This document shows positions 51,727-59,692 of a DNA stretch of 64,000 nt, piece after piece; position 1 is the first letter of the stretch; the number at the start of each line of letters is the position of its first letter. A program made the position numbers and the translations under genes. This DNA comes from Cellulomonas sp. Lineage in GTDB: Bacteria; Actinomycetota; Actinomycetes; Actinomycetales; Cellulomonadaceae. The notes beneath the pieces are model-generated. The model was not told the DNA's origin. It made no database searches and was given only the letters and a program-made list of their open reading frames with translations. The stretch lies in NCBI RefSeq assembly GCF_017744555.1, contig NZ_JAGIBD010000001.1:62001-126000 (forward strand), read 5' to 3'.

Positions 51727-52314
51727 GTGAGCAAGGGCGAGGTGACCCGGCAGGCCGTCATCGACCGTGCGGTCGAGATCGCCGGGCGGCTCGGCGTCGC
51801 CGGCCTCACCATCGGCTCGCTGGCCTCGGCGTCCGAGCTGTCGAAGAGCGGCCTCTACGCGCACTTCCGGTCCAAGGAGGCGCTGCAGCTCGCGGTGCTG
51901 GGCGCGGCGCGCGAACGGTTCGTGGACCAGGTGATCCGTCCGGCGCTCGCGGCTTCTCGGGGCGAGCCGCGTGTCCGGGTGCTGTTCGAGCGCTGGCTGG
52001 TGGCCTCGACGGGCGGCAGCGCCGGCTGCCTGTTCGTCTCTGCGGCCACGGAGTTCGACGACCAGCCGGGACCGGTCCGCGACCAGGTGGTCCGCGACCA
52101 CTGGGACCTCGTGGAGTCGCTCGCCCAGGTGTACCGCTCGGGCGTCAAGGAGGGGGCCTTCCGCGAGGACCTGGCCCCCGAGCAGTTCGCCCACGACCTG
52201 CACGGGCTGATGCTCGCGCACTTCCACGCGTTCCGGCTGCTGCACGACCCGGCGGCCGAGACCCGCACGCGCTTCGCGTTCGAGCGGCTCATGCAGTCGC
52301 TGCTGCCCGACTGA
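51727..52314 (+). CDS. TetR-family transcriptional regulator
   Basis: 195 residues. The N-terminal helix-turn-helix reads VAGLTIGSLASASELSKSGL and YAHFRSKEALQLAVL (about 20-55). The ligand domain resembles the TetR_C group with ATEFDDQPGPVRDQV. It likely controls the alpha/beta hydrolase gene 21 bp downstream, and itself. GTG 51727 appears leaderless (TATTTT box 6 nt before it). Ligand unknown. Confidence 0.9.
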   Translation: MSKGEVTRQAVIDRAVEIAGRLGVAGLTIGSLASASELSKSGLYAHFRSKEALQLAVLGAARERFVDQVIRPALAASRGEPRVRVLFERWLVASTGGSAGCLFVSAATEFDDQPGPVRDQVVRDHWDLVESLAQVYRSGVKEGAFREDLAPEQFAHDLHGLMLAHFHAFRLLHDPAAETRTRFAFERLMQSLLPD

Positions 52315-52335
52315 CATTCCTCGAAGGAGTCCGCC

Positions 52336-53220
52336 ATGACCTCGCCGTCGACCAGAAATAGCACGACCGTTCGTTCTTATCAGTTCGGTGTTCCGCCCGC
52401 GCTGAGGGCCGGCGTCCGCGCCGTCGATCCGTGGGCCCCCGACCTCGTCGCCCGCGGAGCCCTGCGGCTGTGGTGCCGCCCGCCGCACGCCAAGCACCGC
52501 CCGACGCTCGACGGCGGCACACAGTGGAGGCTCCCGTTCGGCCGCTCGCACATCGCCGGGCAGACGTGGGGCGACGGCCCGACCGTCGTCCTCGTGCACG
52601 GCTGGGGCGGCCACCGTGCGCAGGTCGCCGGACCGCTCGTGGAGCCGCTCGTCGCCGCCGGGCTCCGCGTCGTCGCCTACGACGCCCCCAGCCACGGCGA
52701 GTCCGGACCCGGTGCGCTCGGGGGGCGGCAGTCGACGCTGCCCGAGCTGGTCGCCGCGCTCGACGCCGTCGTCGCCGCCCACGGACCGGCCCACGCCGTC
52801 GTCGCGCACTCGCTCGGAGCCGCCGCGAGCGCCCTCGCGGTGCTCGACGGCACCCCGACCGAGCGGCTCGCGCTGATCACCCCGCTCGCCGCGCCGCTGA
52901 CGTACGTGACCGCGTTCGGCACCGCCCTCGGGCTCGGCGACACGAGCCGGCACCGCCTCGTCGTGCGCATGGAGTCGCTCGTCGACCGCCGCCTGTCCAC
53001 GCTCGACGTGCCCGTCCGGGCCGCCAACGCCCGGCACCGGCTGCCGCCCGCGCTCGTGCTCTCCGACCGGGCCGACAAGGAGGCCGACCACGAGGACGGC
53101 CCCCGCATCGCGCGCGCCTGGCCCGGCGCCGAGCTCGTCGTCACGGACGGTCTCGGGCACCGGCGGATCCTGCGCGACGAGGAGACGATCAAGCGCGTCG
53201 TGGCGTTCGTCGGCGGCTGA
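52336..53220 (+). CDS. Alpha/beta hydrolase
   Basis: 294 residues. After a divergent 70-residue start comes the fold core: oxyanion motif VLVHGWGGHRAQ (about 75-86), nucleophile elbow VVAHSLGAAAS (Ser about 158, with A in place of the first Gly of GxSxG), and the C-terminal catalytic His probably in GLGHRRIL. An esterase or lipase-like activity is likely, substrate unknown. AAGGAG seven bases before ATG 52336 is decisive. Codons 5-16 are markedly AT-richer than the rest and include a sequence shared with the tetR promoter, possibly an operator inside the gene. Confidence 0.88.
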   Translation: MTSPSTRNSTTVRSYQFGVPPALRAGVRAVDPWAPDLVARGALRLWCRPPHAKHRPTLDGGTQWRLPFGRSHIAGQTWGDGPTVVLVHGWGGHRAQVAGPLVEPLVAAGLRVVAYDAPSHGESGPGALGGRQSTLPELVAALDAVVAAHGPAHAVVAHSLGAAASALAVLDGTPTERLALITPLAAPLTYVTAFGTALGLGDTSRHRLVVRMESLVDRRLSTLDVPVRAANARHRLPPALVLSDRADKEADHEDGPRIARAWPGAELVVTDGLGHRRILRDEETIKRVVAFVGG

Positions 53221-53231
53221 GATCACCCTGC

Positions 53232-53296
53232 GCGTGTCCGAACCGATACCCGTTGAGGGACTTCCGACGGTTCTGAGCGCGTGTCCAAGCCGGTAC
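53232..53296. repeat. 18-nt imperfect direct repeat upstream of the amidotransferase gene
   Basis: GCGTGTCCGAACCGATAC (53232-53249) and GCGTGTCCAAGCCGGTAC (53279-53296) differ at three positions and are 47 bp apart (start to start). They may be regulator half-sites around the promoter. Confidence 0.5.
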
Positions 53297-53307
53297 GGTG
53301 CTTCCTC

Positions 53308-54048
53308 GTGACCGATGCAACCACCCCCGTGCTGACCGTCGTCCAGCTCGACGACGGTGTGTCGCTCGACCGCTTCGCGGACTGGCTCGACGGTGTCGAC
53401 GTCCGTCTCGTGCGCGCCGACCTCGGCGAGAGCGCCGGACCTGCGGACGCCCTCGACGGCCTGCTCGTGCTCGGCGGCCAGATGTCCGCCAAGTCGAACG
53501 AGCCCGGCATCGCGGAGACGCGTGCCCTGCTCACCGACGCCGTCGCCGCCGGCGTGCCGACCCTCGGCATCTGCCTCGGCGCGCAGCTGCTCGCCGTCGC
53601 CACCGGCGGCCAGGTGCACGTCGCTGCCCCTCCCGGGCGCGAGTCGGGGATCATCGACGTGCACTGGCGGCCCGAGGCCCTGGACGACGAGCTGGTCGGC
53701 GGGCTCGTCGACGCCGACCTCCCCGAGGAGCGGCGCGCCACCCGGATGCCGAGCATGCACGCCGACGCCATCGTCGACCTGCCGCGCGCCGCCCGGTGGC
53801 TCGCGCACTCGCGGGCCTACCCGTACCAGGCGTTCCGCGTCGGGTCGGCGTGGGGCGTGCAGTTCCACCCCGAGGCGTCGCCCGCCACGCTGCACGCGTG
53901 GGCGTCCCTGCACGACGACGTCGACACCGACGCCGTCGACGCCGCGGCGGCCGAGCACGACGAGGTCGTCGCCGGTGCCGGGCGCGTGCTGGCCCGGGCG
54001 TTCGCGGGCATCGTCGTGGCCCGCGCCGCGGAGCGCACCCCCGCCTGA
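53308..54048 (+). CDS. Class I glutamine amidotransferase-like protein (GuaA-N type)
   Basis: 246 residues. The nucleophile cysteine is in LGICLGAQLLAVATGG (about 90-105) and the catalytic His/Glu in VQFHPEAS. It should hydrolyse glutamine or a gamma-glutamyl compound and pass ammonia to a partner; stand-alone members are often annotated as GMP-synthase-like, with unknown partner. GTG 53308 is favoured because TACGGT (53294-53299) lies 8 nt upstream, as at other leaderless starts; GTG 53281 would add nine residues but lies in one copy of an 18-nt imperfect direct repeat. A convergent terminator follows. Confidence 0.85.
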   Translation: MTDATTPVLTVVQLDDGVSLDRFADWLDGVDVRLVRADLGESAGPADALDGLLVLGGQMSAKSNEPGIAETRALLTDAVAAGVPTLGICLGAQLLAVATGGQVHVAAPPGRESGIIDVHWRPEALDDELVGGLVDADLPEERRATRMPSMHADAIVDLPRAARWLAHSRAYPYQAFRVGSAWGVQFHPEASPATLHAWASLHDDVDTDAVDAAAAEHDEVVAGAGRVLARAFAGIVVARAAERTPA

Positions 54049-54066
54049 CCTCACGTCTACTCACGA

Positions 54067-54104
54067 CTGCGGCCGGCGCCCCCTCAGGGGACGCCGGCCG
54101 CAGT
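54067..54104. terminator. Bidirectional terminator between convergent genes
   Basis: ACTGCGGCCGGCGCCCCCT-like left arm (54067-54084) pairs with 54086-54104 with one mismatch. It stands just after the amidotransferase stop and before the pspA gene on the other strand. Confidence 0.75.
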
Positions 54105-54123
54105 CGTTCCGCCAGACGCCGTG

Positions 54124-54207
54124 CCGAGCTCGGCAGCTGCGCGCCAGTTCGGTACTTCCGGTCGAGTTCGGCAGCTGCAGCTACCCAACTCGACCGGACG
54201 TACCGAA
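54124..54207. repeat. Intergenic hairpin repeat (locus B)
   Basis: CGAGCTCGGCAGCTGC (54124-) recurs as CGAGTTCGGCAGCTGC (54163-), and TTCGGTAC-TT-CCGGTCGAGTT (54148-54168) pairs with AACTCGACCGG-AC-GTACCGAA (54187-54207) into a 19-bp stem with a 2-nt internal mismatch. Architecture and the CGAGTTCGG core recall loci A and C. Confidence 0.7.
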
Positions 54208-54227
54208 GTCGGCGGAGAGTGCCGAGG

Positions 54228-55016
54228 TCAGGCGTCGCGCGGGGCGTCCTGCGGGGCCTCGATCTGGGCCGTCACCGGGGTCGTGCCGAGCTGGGTCGGG
54301 GCGCTGCCCGACTTGAGCGCCTGCAGACGAGCCTCGATCTCGAGCTGCTCGCCCGACGACTCGAGCTCGGCGAACTGCGCGTCGAGCGACGACGACGCGA
54401 GCTCCGCCTGACCCATCGCGAGCGCCTCCTCGCGGCGCACCTTCTCCTCGAAGCGCGCGAGCTCGCTCGTCGGGTCGAGGACGTTGATCGAGCTGATCGC
54501 CGTCTGCACGGTCTGCTGCGCCTGCGCCGACTTCTGCCGGGCGACGAGCGTGTCGCGGCGGGTCTTGAGCTGGCCGAGCTTGTCCTTCATCTGCGCCAGG
54601 CCGGTCTTGAGCTTCTCGACGGTCTCGCGCTGCGAGGCGATGAGCGGCTCGGCGTCGCGGACCTCGCCCTCGGCGGTGATCTGCTTGCCGAGCGCGACCT
54701 TCGCGAGGTTGTCGAACCGGTCGGCCTTGACCTGGTCGCCCGCGGCACGGGCCTGGTCGGCGGCCGTCGACGCGGCGAGCGCCTTCTGCCCCCACTCGCG
54801 CGACGCCCGCACGTCCTCGTTGTAGTCCTGCTCGGCGAGGCGCAGGTTGCCGATGGTCTGCGCGATGGCCTTCTCGGCCTCGGCGATGGAGTTGGTGTAG
54901 TCGCGGACCAGCTGGTCCAGCATCTTCTGCGGGTCCTCCGCCTGGTCGATCAGCGCGTTGATGTTCGCGCGGGTCAGCTGCGTGATGCGGCCGAAGATGC
55001 TCTGCTTCTCGGTCAT
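54228..55016 (-). CDS. pspA: PspA/IM30 (phage-shock, Vipp1-like) membrane-protection protein
   Basis: 262 residues, almost entirely coiled coil (about 25-220), with an amphipathic start MTEKQSIFGRITQLTRANIN that binds stressed membranes. PspA proteins form ESCRT-III-like rods and rings that stabilise the inner membrane. The Pro/Thr/Gln-rich C-terminus after about residue 235 is disordered. It is the second gene after the TPM-domain protein (84-bp gap), a pairing that suggests they act together at the membrane. Confidence 0.93.
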   Translation of the reverse strand: MTEKQSIFGRITQLTRANINALIDQAEDPQKMLDQLVRDYTNSIAEAEKAIAQTIGNLRLAEQDYNEDVRASREWGQKALAASTAADQARAAGDQVKADRFDNLAKVALGKQITAEGEVRDAEPLIASQRETVEKLKTGLAQMKDKLGQLKTRRDTLVARQKSAQAQQTVQTAISSINVLDPTSELARFEEKVRREEALAMGQAELASSSLDAQFAELESSGEQLEIEARLQALKSGSAPTQLGTTPVTAQIEAPQDAPRDA

Positions 55017-55100
55017 CGTGCCCTTGCCTCTCGTCGTCCGTGCTCGTCGTGCCGTTGCTCGTGCCGTTGCTCGTCCAGCTCTGCGTCGTTCACGCGCGGG

Positions 55101-57086
55101 TCAGAACCCGCCGCCGAAGCCGCCGTCCCCGAAGCCGCCGCCGTCGCCGCCTCCGCCCCAGCCGCCACCGCCTCCGTCGCTCCAGCCGCCGCCGTGGTGC
55201 CCGCCGCCGAACCCGCCGCCGCCGCGCAGGATCGAGTCGAGCAGGATGCCGCCGAGCACCATCCCGCCGACGTTGTTGAAGCCGCCGCCCTGCCGCCCGC
55301 CGACCCCGGCGAAGTCCTGCTGGTGCTCGACGTCCGCCTGTGCGAGCTGCTGCGCCTCGACCGCGAGCTCCTGCGCCCGGCGGCCGGACTCCAGGGCCTG
55401 CTCGGGGTCGTGCCCGCGCTGGTCGAGCGCCTGGCTGCGCAGCCGCTCGGCCTCCGCGAGCCGGGTGCGGGCCTCGGGGCCGATCGCGCCGCGGCGGGTC
55501 GCGATGAAGTCGCTCGTGGCGCGCAGCGTCGAGTCGAGCCGGCCGATGAGGTCGTCGAGCAGGCCCAGGGCGCGGCGGGCGCGCTCGTCGGCCTCGCGCA
55601 TGGGGGCGAGGGCGGCGTCGAGCGCGGCCTCCGCCTCGGTGATGGTCCGCAGCGCCGCGAGCGGGTCGCCCGTGCCGGCGCGGGCCGTGCGGGCGGTCTC
55701 GATGGCGGCGGTCGCGGTGGCGGCCGGGCCGGCGACGTCCTGGTTGGTCGCGGCCAGGCGGCGGACGTCGGCGAGGTCGGACGAGATCGACGCGATCGCG
55801 GCGTCGAGCCGCGGGCCGATCGACGCGAGCGTCGCGCCGGCCCGGTCGACCGCGTCGAGCAGCGTCGACACCTGGTCCAGCGCCTCCTCGGTGGCGCGCG
55901 CGTACCCGACGGCGGTGCCGCGCTCGTCGCGCGCGACGGCCTCGCGACCCTTCGCGATGGTCGCCGCGATCTCCTCGAGCAGCAGGCGCGCCTGGTCGGG
56001 GTTGTGCGTGACGGACGCGAGCGCGCTGGCCGGGTACTGCGCCGCGAGCGTCGTCAGCGTCGCGCGGGTCGGCTCGATGCGGCCCTGCAGCGCCGCGGCC
56101 GACTGCTCGTGCGCGTCGAGCGCCTGCTCGACGCCCGCCTGCAGGTCGCGCAGGTGGTCGAAGCCCGCCTTCTGCGCCTCCAGGTCCGCCGCGACCTGCT
56201 GGCACTGCCGCAGGATGCGCGTCGCCGTCTCGCGGACCTGCGGCTCGGAGTCGGGGATGTCGTCGTCGAGCGTCTGGCGCAGCCGGAACGCCTCCGTGAC
56301 GCGCTGCTTCGCGCCGGCGAGGACCTCCTCGAACTCCTTCGTCGCGCTCGGGCCGAACTGCGCCTGCGCGAAGCCGAGCTCCTGCTCCGACGTGCGCAGG
56401 GCGTCGTCGATCGCGACCAGCGCGGTCGACGAGCGACGGTCGAGCTCGGCCGTCGGGAGCATCGCGAGCTCGTCGGCGGGTGCCGCCTGCGGGGCCGCCG
56501 CGACCTGCTGGCGCCGCGAGCGGCCGCGGATCCAGCCGACCAGCACGAAGACGCCGATGACGAGCAGGCCGACGAGGAGGATCCCGCCGAACCCGAAGCC
56601 GCCCGCGCCGCCGCCCGTCGCCTGCTCGCGCAGCCCGTCCGCCGCGGCGATCGCGGCCCCGGCCCAGTCGTCGTTGCGGAGCTGGTCCTCCGTCGCGCGG
56701 GCGACCTTCTCGACGTCGCTGGTCGACAGGTCTCCCGTGGACTGCGGGACGAGTGCGTAGCGGCGGGCGTCGGTCGCGACGGCCAGCACGAAGTCCTCGC
56801 TTCCGAGACCGGACTGCTGCGCCGTGTCCTGCGCCCACGCCACGGGGTCCGCGCCGCCGAAGTCCGACACGTAGACGACGTAGAGCTGGTACTGCGTGTC
56901 CTGCGCGAGCTTGTCGAGGGCCGCCTGCACCTCGCCCTGCTGGCCGTCGAGGGCGCCCACCTGGTCGGTGATCTCGCCCGTCAGGGTCTGCGGCTCGGCC
57001 GCCGACGCCGGGGTCCCTCCCACCAGCAGGAACAGGCCGAGCAGGGCAGGGACGAGGAGCAGCGACGCACGACGACGGGGGAGCAC
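55101..57086 (-). CDS. TPM-domain membrane protein with long coiled-coil region
   Basis: 661 residues. Signal peptide (1-31, ends ASA), an extracytoplasmic TPM domain (about 35-150) with YQLYVVYVSDFGG and the DFVLAVATDARRYAL segment, a transmembrane helix at about 167-187, then roughly 400 residues of cytoplasmic helical coiled coil, and a very Gly-rich end (GGGFGGGHHGGG and more). TPM domains occur in phosphatases and in PSII-repair proteins. GTG 57086 is chosen since AAGGA precedes it by 7 nt and gives a clean signal peptide. Operon with pspA: the two helical proteins may contact each other (inference). Confidence 0.85.
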   Translation of the reverse strand: MLPRRRASLLLVPALLGLFLLVGGTPASAAEPQTLTGEITDQVGALDGQQGEVQAALDKLAQDTQYQLYVVYVSDFGGADPVAWAQDTAQQSGLGSEDFVLAVATDARRYALVPQSTGDLSTSDVEKVARATEDQLRNDDWAGAAIAAADGLREQATGGGAGGFGFGGILLVGLLVIGVFVLVGWIRGRSRRQQVAAAPQAAPADELAMLPTAELDRRSSTALVAIDDALRTSEQELGFAQAQFGPSATKEFEEVLAGAKQRVTEAFRLRQTLDDDIPDSEPQVRETATRILRQCQQVAADLEAQKAGFDHLRDLQAGVEQALDAHEQSAAALQGRIEPTRATLTTLAAQYPASALASVTHNPDQARLLLEEIAATIAKGREAVARDERGTAVGYARATEEALDQVSTLLDAVDRAGATLASIGPRLDAAIASISSDLADVRRLAATNQDVAGPAATATAAIETARTARAGTGDPLAALRTITEAEAALDAALAPMREADERARRALGLLDDLIGRLDSTLRATSDFIATRRGAIGPEARTRLAEAERLRSQALDQRGHDPEQALESGRRAQELAVEAQQLAQADVEHQQDFAGVGGRQGGGFNNVGGMVLGGILLDSILRGGGGFGGGHHGGGWSDGGGGGWGGGGDGGGFGDGGFGGGF

Positions 57087-57254
57087 CCGATGATCCTTCC
57101 GGAGGGCTGTACCGGTCGCAACGAGGGATGTGCCGAACGGGTTCCCCAGACCACCCGGCACCGCTCCGACGGGTGCTCACGGGTGCGGGAGCACGGCGTC
57201 GCGCGGCGCGATATTCCGTTGGCGGCCGCCGCGAGCGGCCGGAGCATGGGCCGC

Positions 57255-57836
57255 ATGGTGGCGAGGCGGCGGGCCGACATGTTCACGGCGGACGGGCGTC
57301 CGTCGGACGACGACCCCCGCGAGCACGGGCCCCACCTCGGCGACGAGCGCACCACCCTCGCCGAGTCGTTGCGGCGCCAGCGGCTGACGCTGGAGCTCAA
57401 GTGCGGCGGGTTGGACGCGGAGGCGATGGCCCGGCGCTCGGTCCCGCCGTCGACGCTCTCGCTGCTCGGCCTGGTGCGGCACCTCGCCGAGACGGAGCGC
57501 GACACGTTCCGGGTGATGCTCGCCGGTGAGGACGTGCCGCGGCTGTACACCACGCCCGACGAGCCGGACGGCGACTTCGACGGCGCCGTGCCGGACGACG
57601 CGGTCGTCGCGCAGGCGTGGGACGACTGGCGTGCTGAGGTGGACTTCGCCACGCGGTTCGTCGCGCAGGCGGCGAGCCTCGACCTGACGGTCGACGACGG
57701 CGACAACACCAAGGGCAGCGGCGGCGGGGCGATCTCGCTGCGCGAGCTGCTCGTCGGGATGATCGAGGAGTACGCGCGGCACCTCGGCCACGTCGACCTG
57801 CTGCGCGAACGCATCGACGGGCGGCTCGGCCAGTGA
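57255..57836 (+). CDS. DinB-like protein (DUF664)
   Basis: 193 residues from ATG 57255. The four-helix DinB fold is indicated by ERTTLAESLRRQRLTLELKC, the LLGLVRHLAETERDTFRVML block with the first metal His, and MIEEYARHLGHVDLLRERIDG with two more His. These proteins often act as mycothiol-dependent or metal-dependent transferases; the substrate is unknown. ATG 57246 and 57279 are alternatives; GGAG at 57241-57244 supports 57255. Divergent from the TPM-pspA operon. The 188-bp gap behind it, convergent with the helicase gene, shows only a weak 10-bp inverted repeat (57885/57925). Confidence 0.8.
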   Translation: MVARRRADMFTADGRPSDDDPREHGPHLGDERTTLAESLRRQRLTLELKCGGLDAEAMARRSVPPSTLSLLGLVRHLAETERDTFRVMLAGEDVPRLYTTPDEPDGDFDGAVPDDAVVAQAWDDWRAEVDFATRFVAQAASLDLTVDDGDNTKGSGGGAISLRELLVGMIEEYARHLGHVDLLRERIDGRLGQ

Positions 57837-58024
57837 CGGGGGGTGCGCGGTGAAGCCGTGGCGACGCCGCTCGGTGCCGGTCGGGCGCGGCTGCGCGCGC
57901 GGCGGTCGGCGGCCGCACGTCGGAGCAGCCGCGCTGCCGCCGCGAGGGGAACGATCCCGACCCGTGCCGCTGACGCCGCCCCGGCGACGAGCCCGGTGGT
58001 GAACCTGCCGCTGCGCCCGTCCGG

Positions 58025-59692
58025 TCAGTCGCGCTCGAGCTCGTCGTCCTTCGGGTGCAGCAAGTCCTCGGCATCCACGATCGTGTAGGCGTACCCCTGC
58101 TCCGCCAGGAAGCGCTGCCGGTGGGCCGCGAAGTCCTGGTCGACGGTGTCGCGCGCGACGACCGTGTAGAAGTGCGCCGTCTTGCCGTCGGCCTTGGGCC
58201 GCATGATCCGGCCGAGCCGCTGCGCCTCCTCCTGGCGGGACCCGAACGAGCCGGACACCTGGATGGCGACGGACGCCTCGGGCAGGTCGATCGAGAAGTT
58301 CGCGACCTTCGACACGACGAGCTTGTGGATCTCGCCGTTGCGGAACGCGTCGAACAGCCGCTGCCGCTCGCTCACCCGTGTCTCGCCCGTGATGAGGTCG
58401 GCGCCGATGTGCTCGGCGAGCTCGTGGAGCTGGTCGAGGTACTGGCCGATGACGAGCACCTGGTCGCCGGTGTGCTTCGCGACGAGCTGCTCGACGACCT
58501 TGTTCTTGCCCGCGGCGGTCGCCGCCAGGCGGTACTTCTCCTCCGGCTCGGCCGTCGCGTACGCCATGCGCTCGCCGTCGGGCAGCGTGAGGCGCACCTC
58601 GATGCAGTCGGCGGGGGCGATGTACCCCTGCGCCTCGATGTCCTTCCAGGGCGCGTCGAACCGCTTGGGGCCGATGAGGCTGAACACCTCGTCCTCGCGG
58701 CCGTCCTCGCGCACGAGCGTCGCGGTGAGGCCGAGCCGGCGGCGCGCCTGCAGGTCGGCCGTCATGCGGAAGATCGGCGCGGGCAGCAGGTGCACCTCGT
58801 CGTACACGACGAGGCCCCAGTCGCGGGCGTCCAGCAGCTCGAGGTGCGTGTAGACGCCCTTCCGCTTCGTCGTGAGCACCTGGTACGTCGCGATCGTGAC
58901 CGGGCGGATCTCCTTGCGGGCGCCCGAGTACTCGCCGATCTCGTCCTCGGTCAGGGTCGTGCGCTTGACGAGCTCGTCGCGCCACTGCCGGGCGGAGACC
59001 GTGTTCGTCACGAGGATGAGCGTGGTGGTCGACGACTTCGCCATCGACGCCGCGCCGACGATCGTCTTGCCGGCCCCGCAGGGGAGCACCACGACGCCCG
59101 ACCCGCCGTGCCAGAACCCCTCGACGGCCTGCTCCTGGTACGGGCGCAGGTGCCAGCCGTCCTGCTGCAACGCGATCGCGTGCGCCTCGCCGTCGACGTA
59201 CCCGGCGAGGTCCTCGGCGGGCCAGCCGAGCTTGAGCAGCACCTGCTTGAGGTGCCCGCGCTCGGAGGGGTGGACGACCACGTCGGTGTCGTCGACCCGT
59301 GCGCCCAGCAGACCGGCGGTCCGCTTGGACCGGACGACCTCGGCGAGCACCGCGGCGTCGAGCGCGTGCAGCACGAGCCCGTGCACGGGGTGCTGCACGA
59401 GCTGCAGGCGCCCGTACCGGGACATCGTCTCCGCGACGTCGACCAGCAGCGCGTGCGGCACCGGGTAGCGCGAGTACTCGAGCAGCACATCGACGACCTG
59501 CTCGGCGTCGTGGCCGGCGGCCCGCGCGTTCCACAGGCCCAGCGGCGTGAGCCGGTACGTGTGCACGTGCTCGGGGGCACGCTCCAGCTCCGCGAACGGC
59601 GCGATGGCCCGTCGGCAGGCCTCGGCCTGGTCGTGGTCCACCTCGAGCAGCAGCGTCTTGTCGCTCTGCACGATCAACGGGCCGTTCGTCAC
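58025..59692 (-). CDS. DNA repair helicase XPB
   Basis: 555-residue superfamily 2 helicase related to eukaryotic XPB, opening DNA in repair. Walker A is LPCGAGKT (K209), DEVH at 298-301, TATLVREDGREDEVFSLIGPKRFDAPWK marks the XPB RED region (about 325-350, with the RED residues), and SFGSRQEEAQRLGRIMRPK is motif VI. Actinobacterial XPB homologues have 3'-5' unwinding and annealing activity. GTG 59692 has GAGGAG before it and overlaps the upstream gene's stop (GTGA), so the two are coupled. Confidence 0.95.
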   Translation of the reverse strand: MTNGPLIVQSDKTLLLEVDHDQAEACRRAIAPFAELERAPEHVHTYRLTPLGLWNARAAGHDAEQVVDVLLEYSRYPVPHALLVDVAETMSRYGRLQLVQHPVHGLVLHALDAAVLAEVVRSKRTAGLLGARVDDTDVVVHPSERGHLKQVLLKLGWPAEDLAGYVDGEAHAIALQQDGWHLRPYQEQAVEGFWHGGSGVVVLPCGAGKTIVGAASMAKSSTTTLILVTNTVSARQWRDELVKRTTLTEDEIGEYSGARKEIRPVTIATYQVLTTKRKGVYTHLELLDARDWGLVVYDEVHLLPAPIFRMTADLQARRRLGLTATLVREDGREDEVFSLIGPKRFDAPWKDIEAQGYIAPADCIEVRLTLPDGERMAYATAEPEEKYRLAATAAGKNKVVEQLVAKHTGDQVLVIGQYLDQLHELAEHIGADLITGETRVSERQRLFDAFRNGEIHKLVVSKVANFSIDLPEASVAIQVSGSFGSRQEEAQRLGRIMRPKADGKTAHFYTVVARDTVDQDFAAHRQRFLAEQGYAYTIVDAEDLLHPKDDELERD

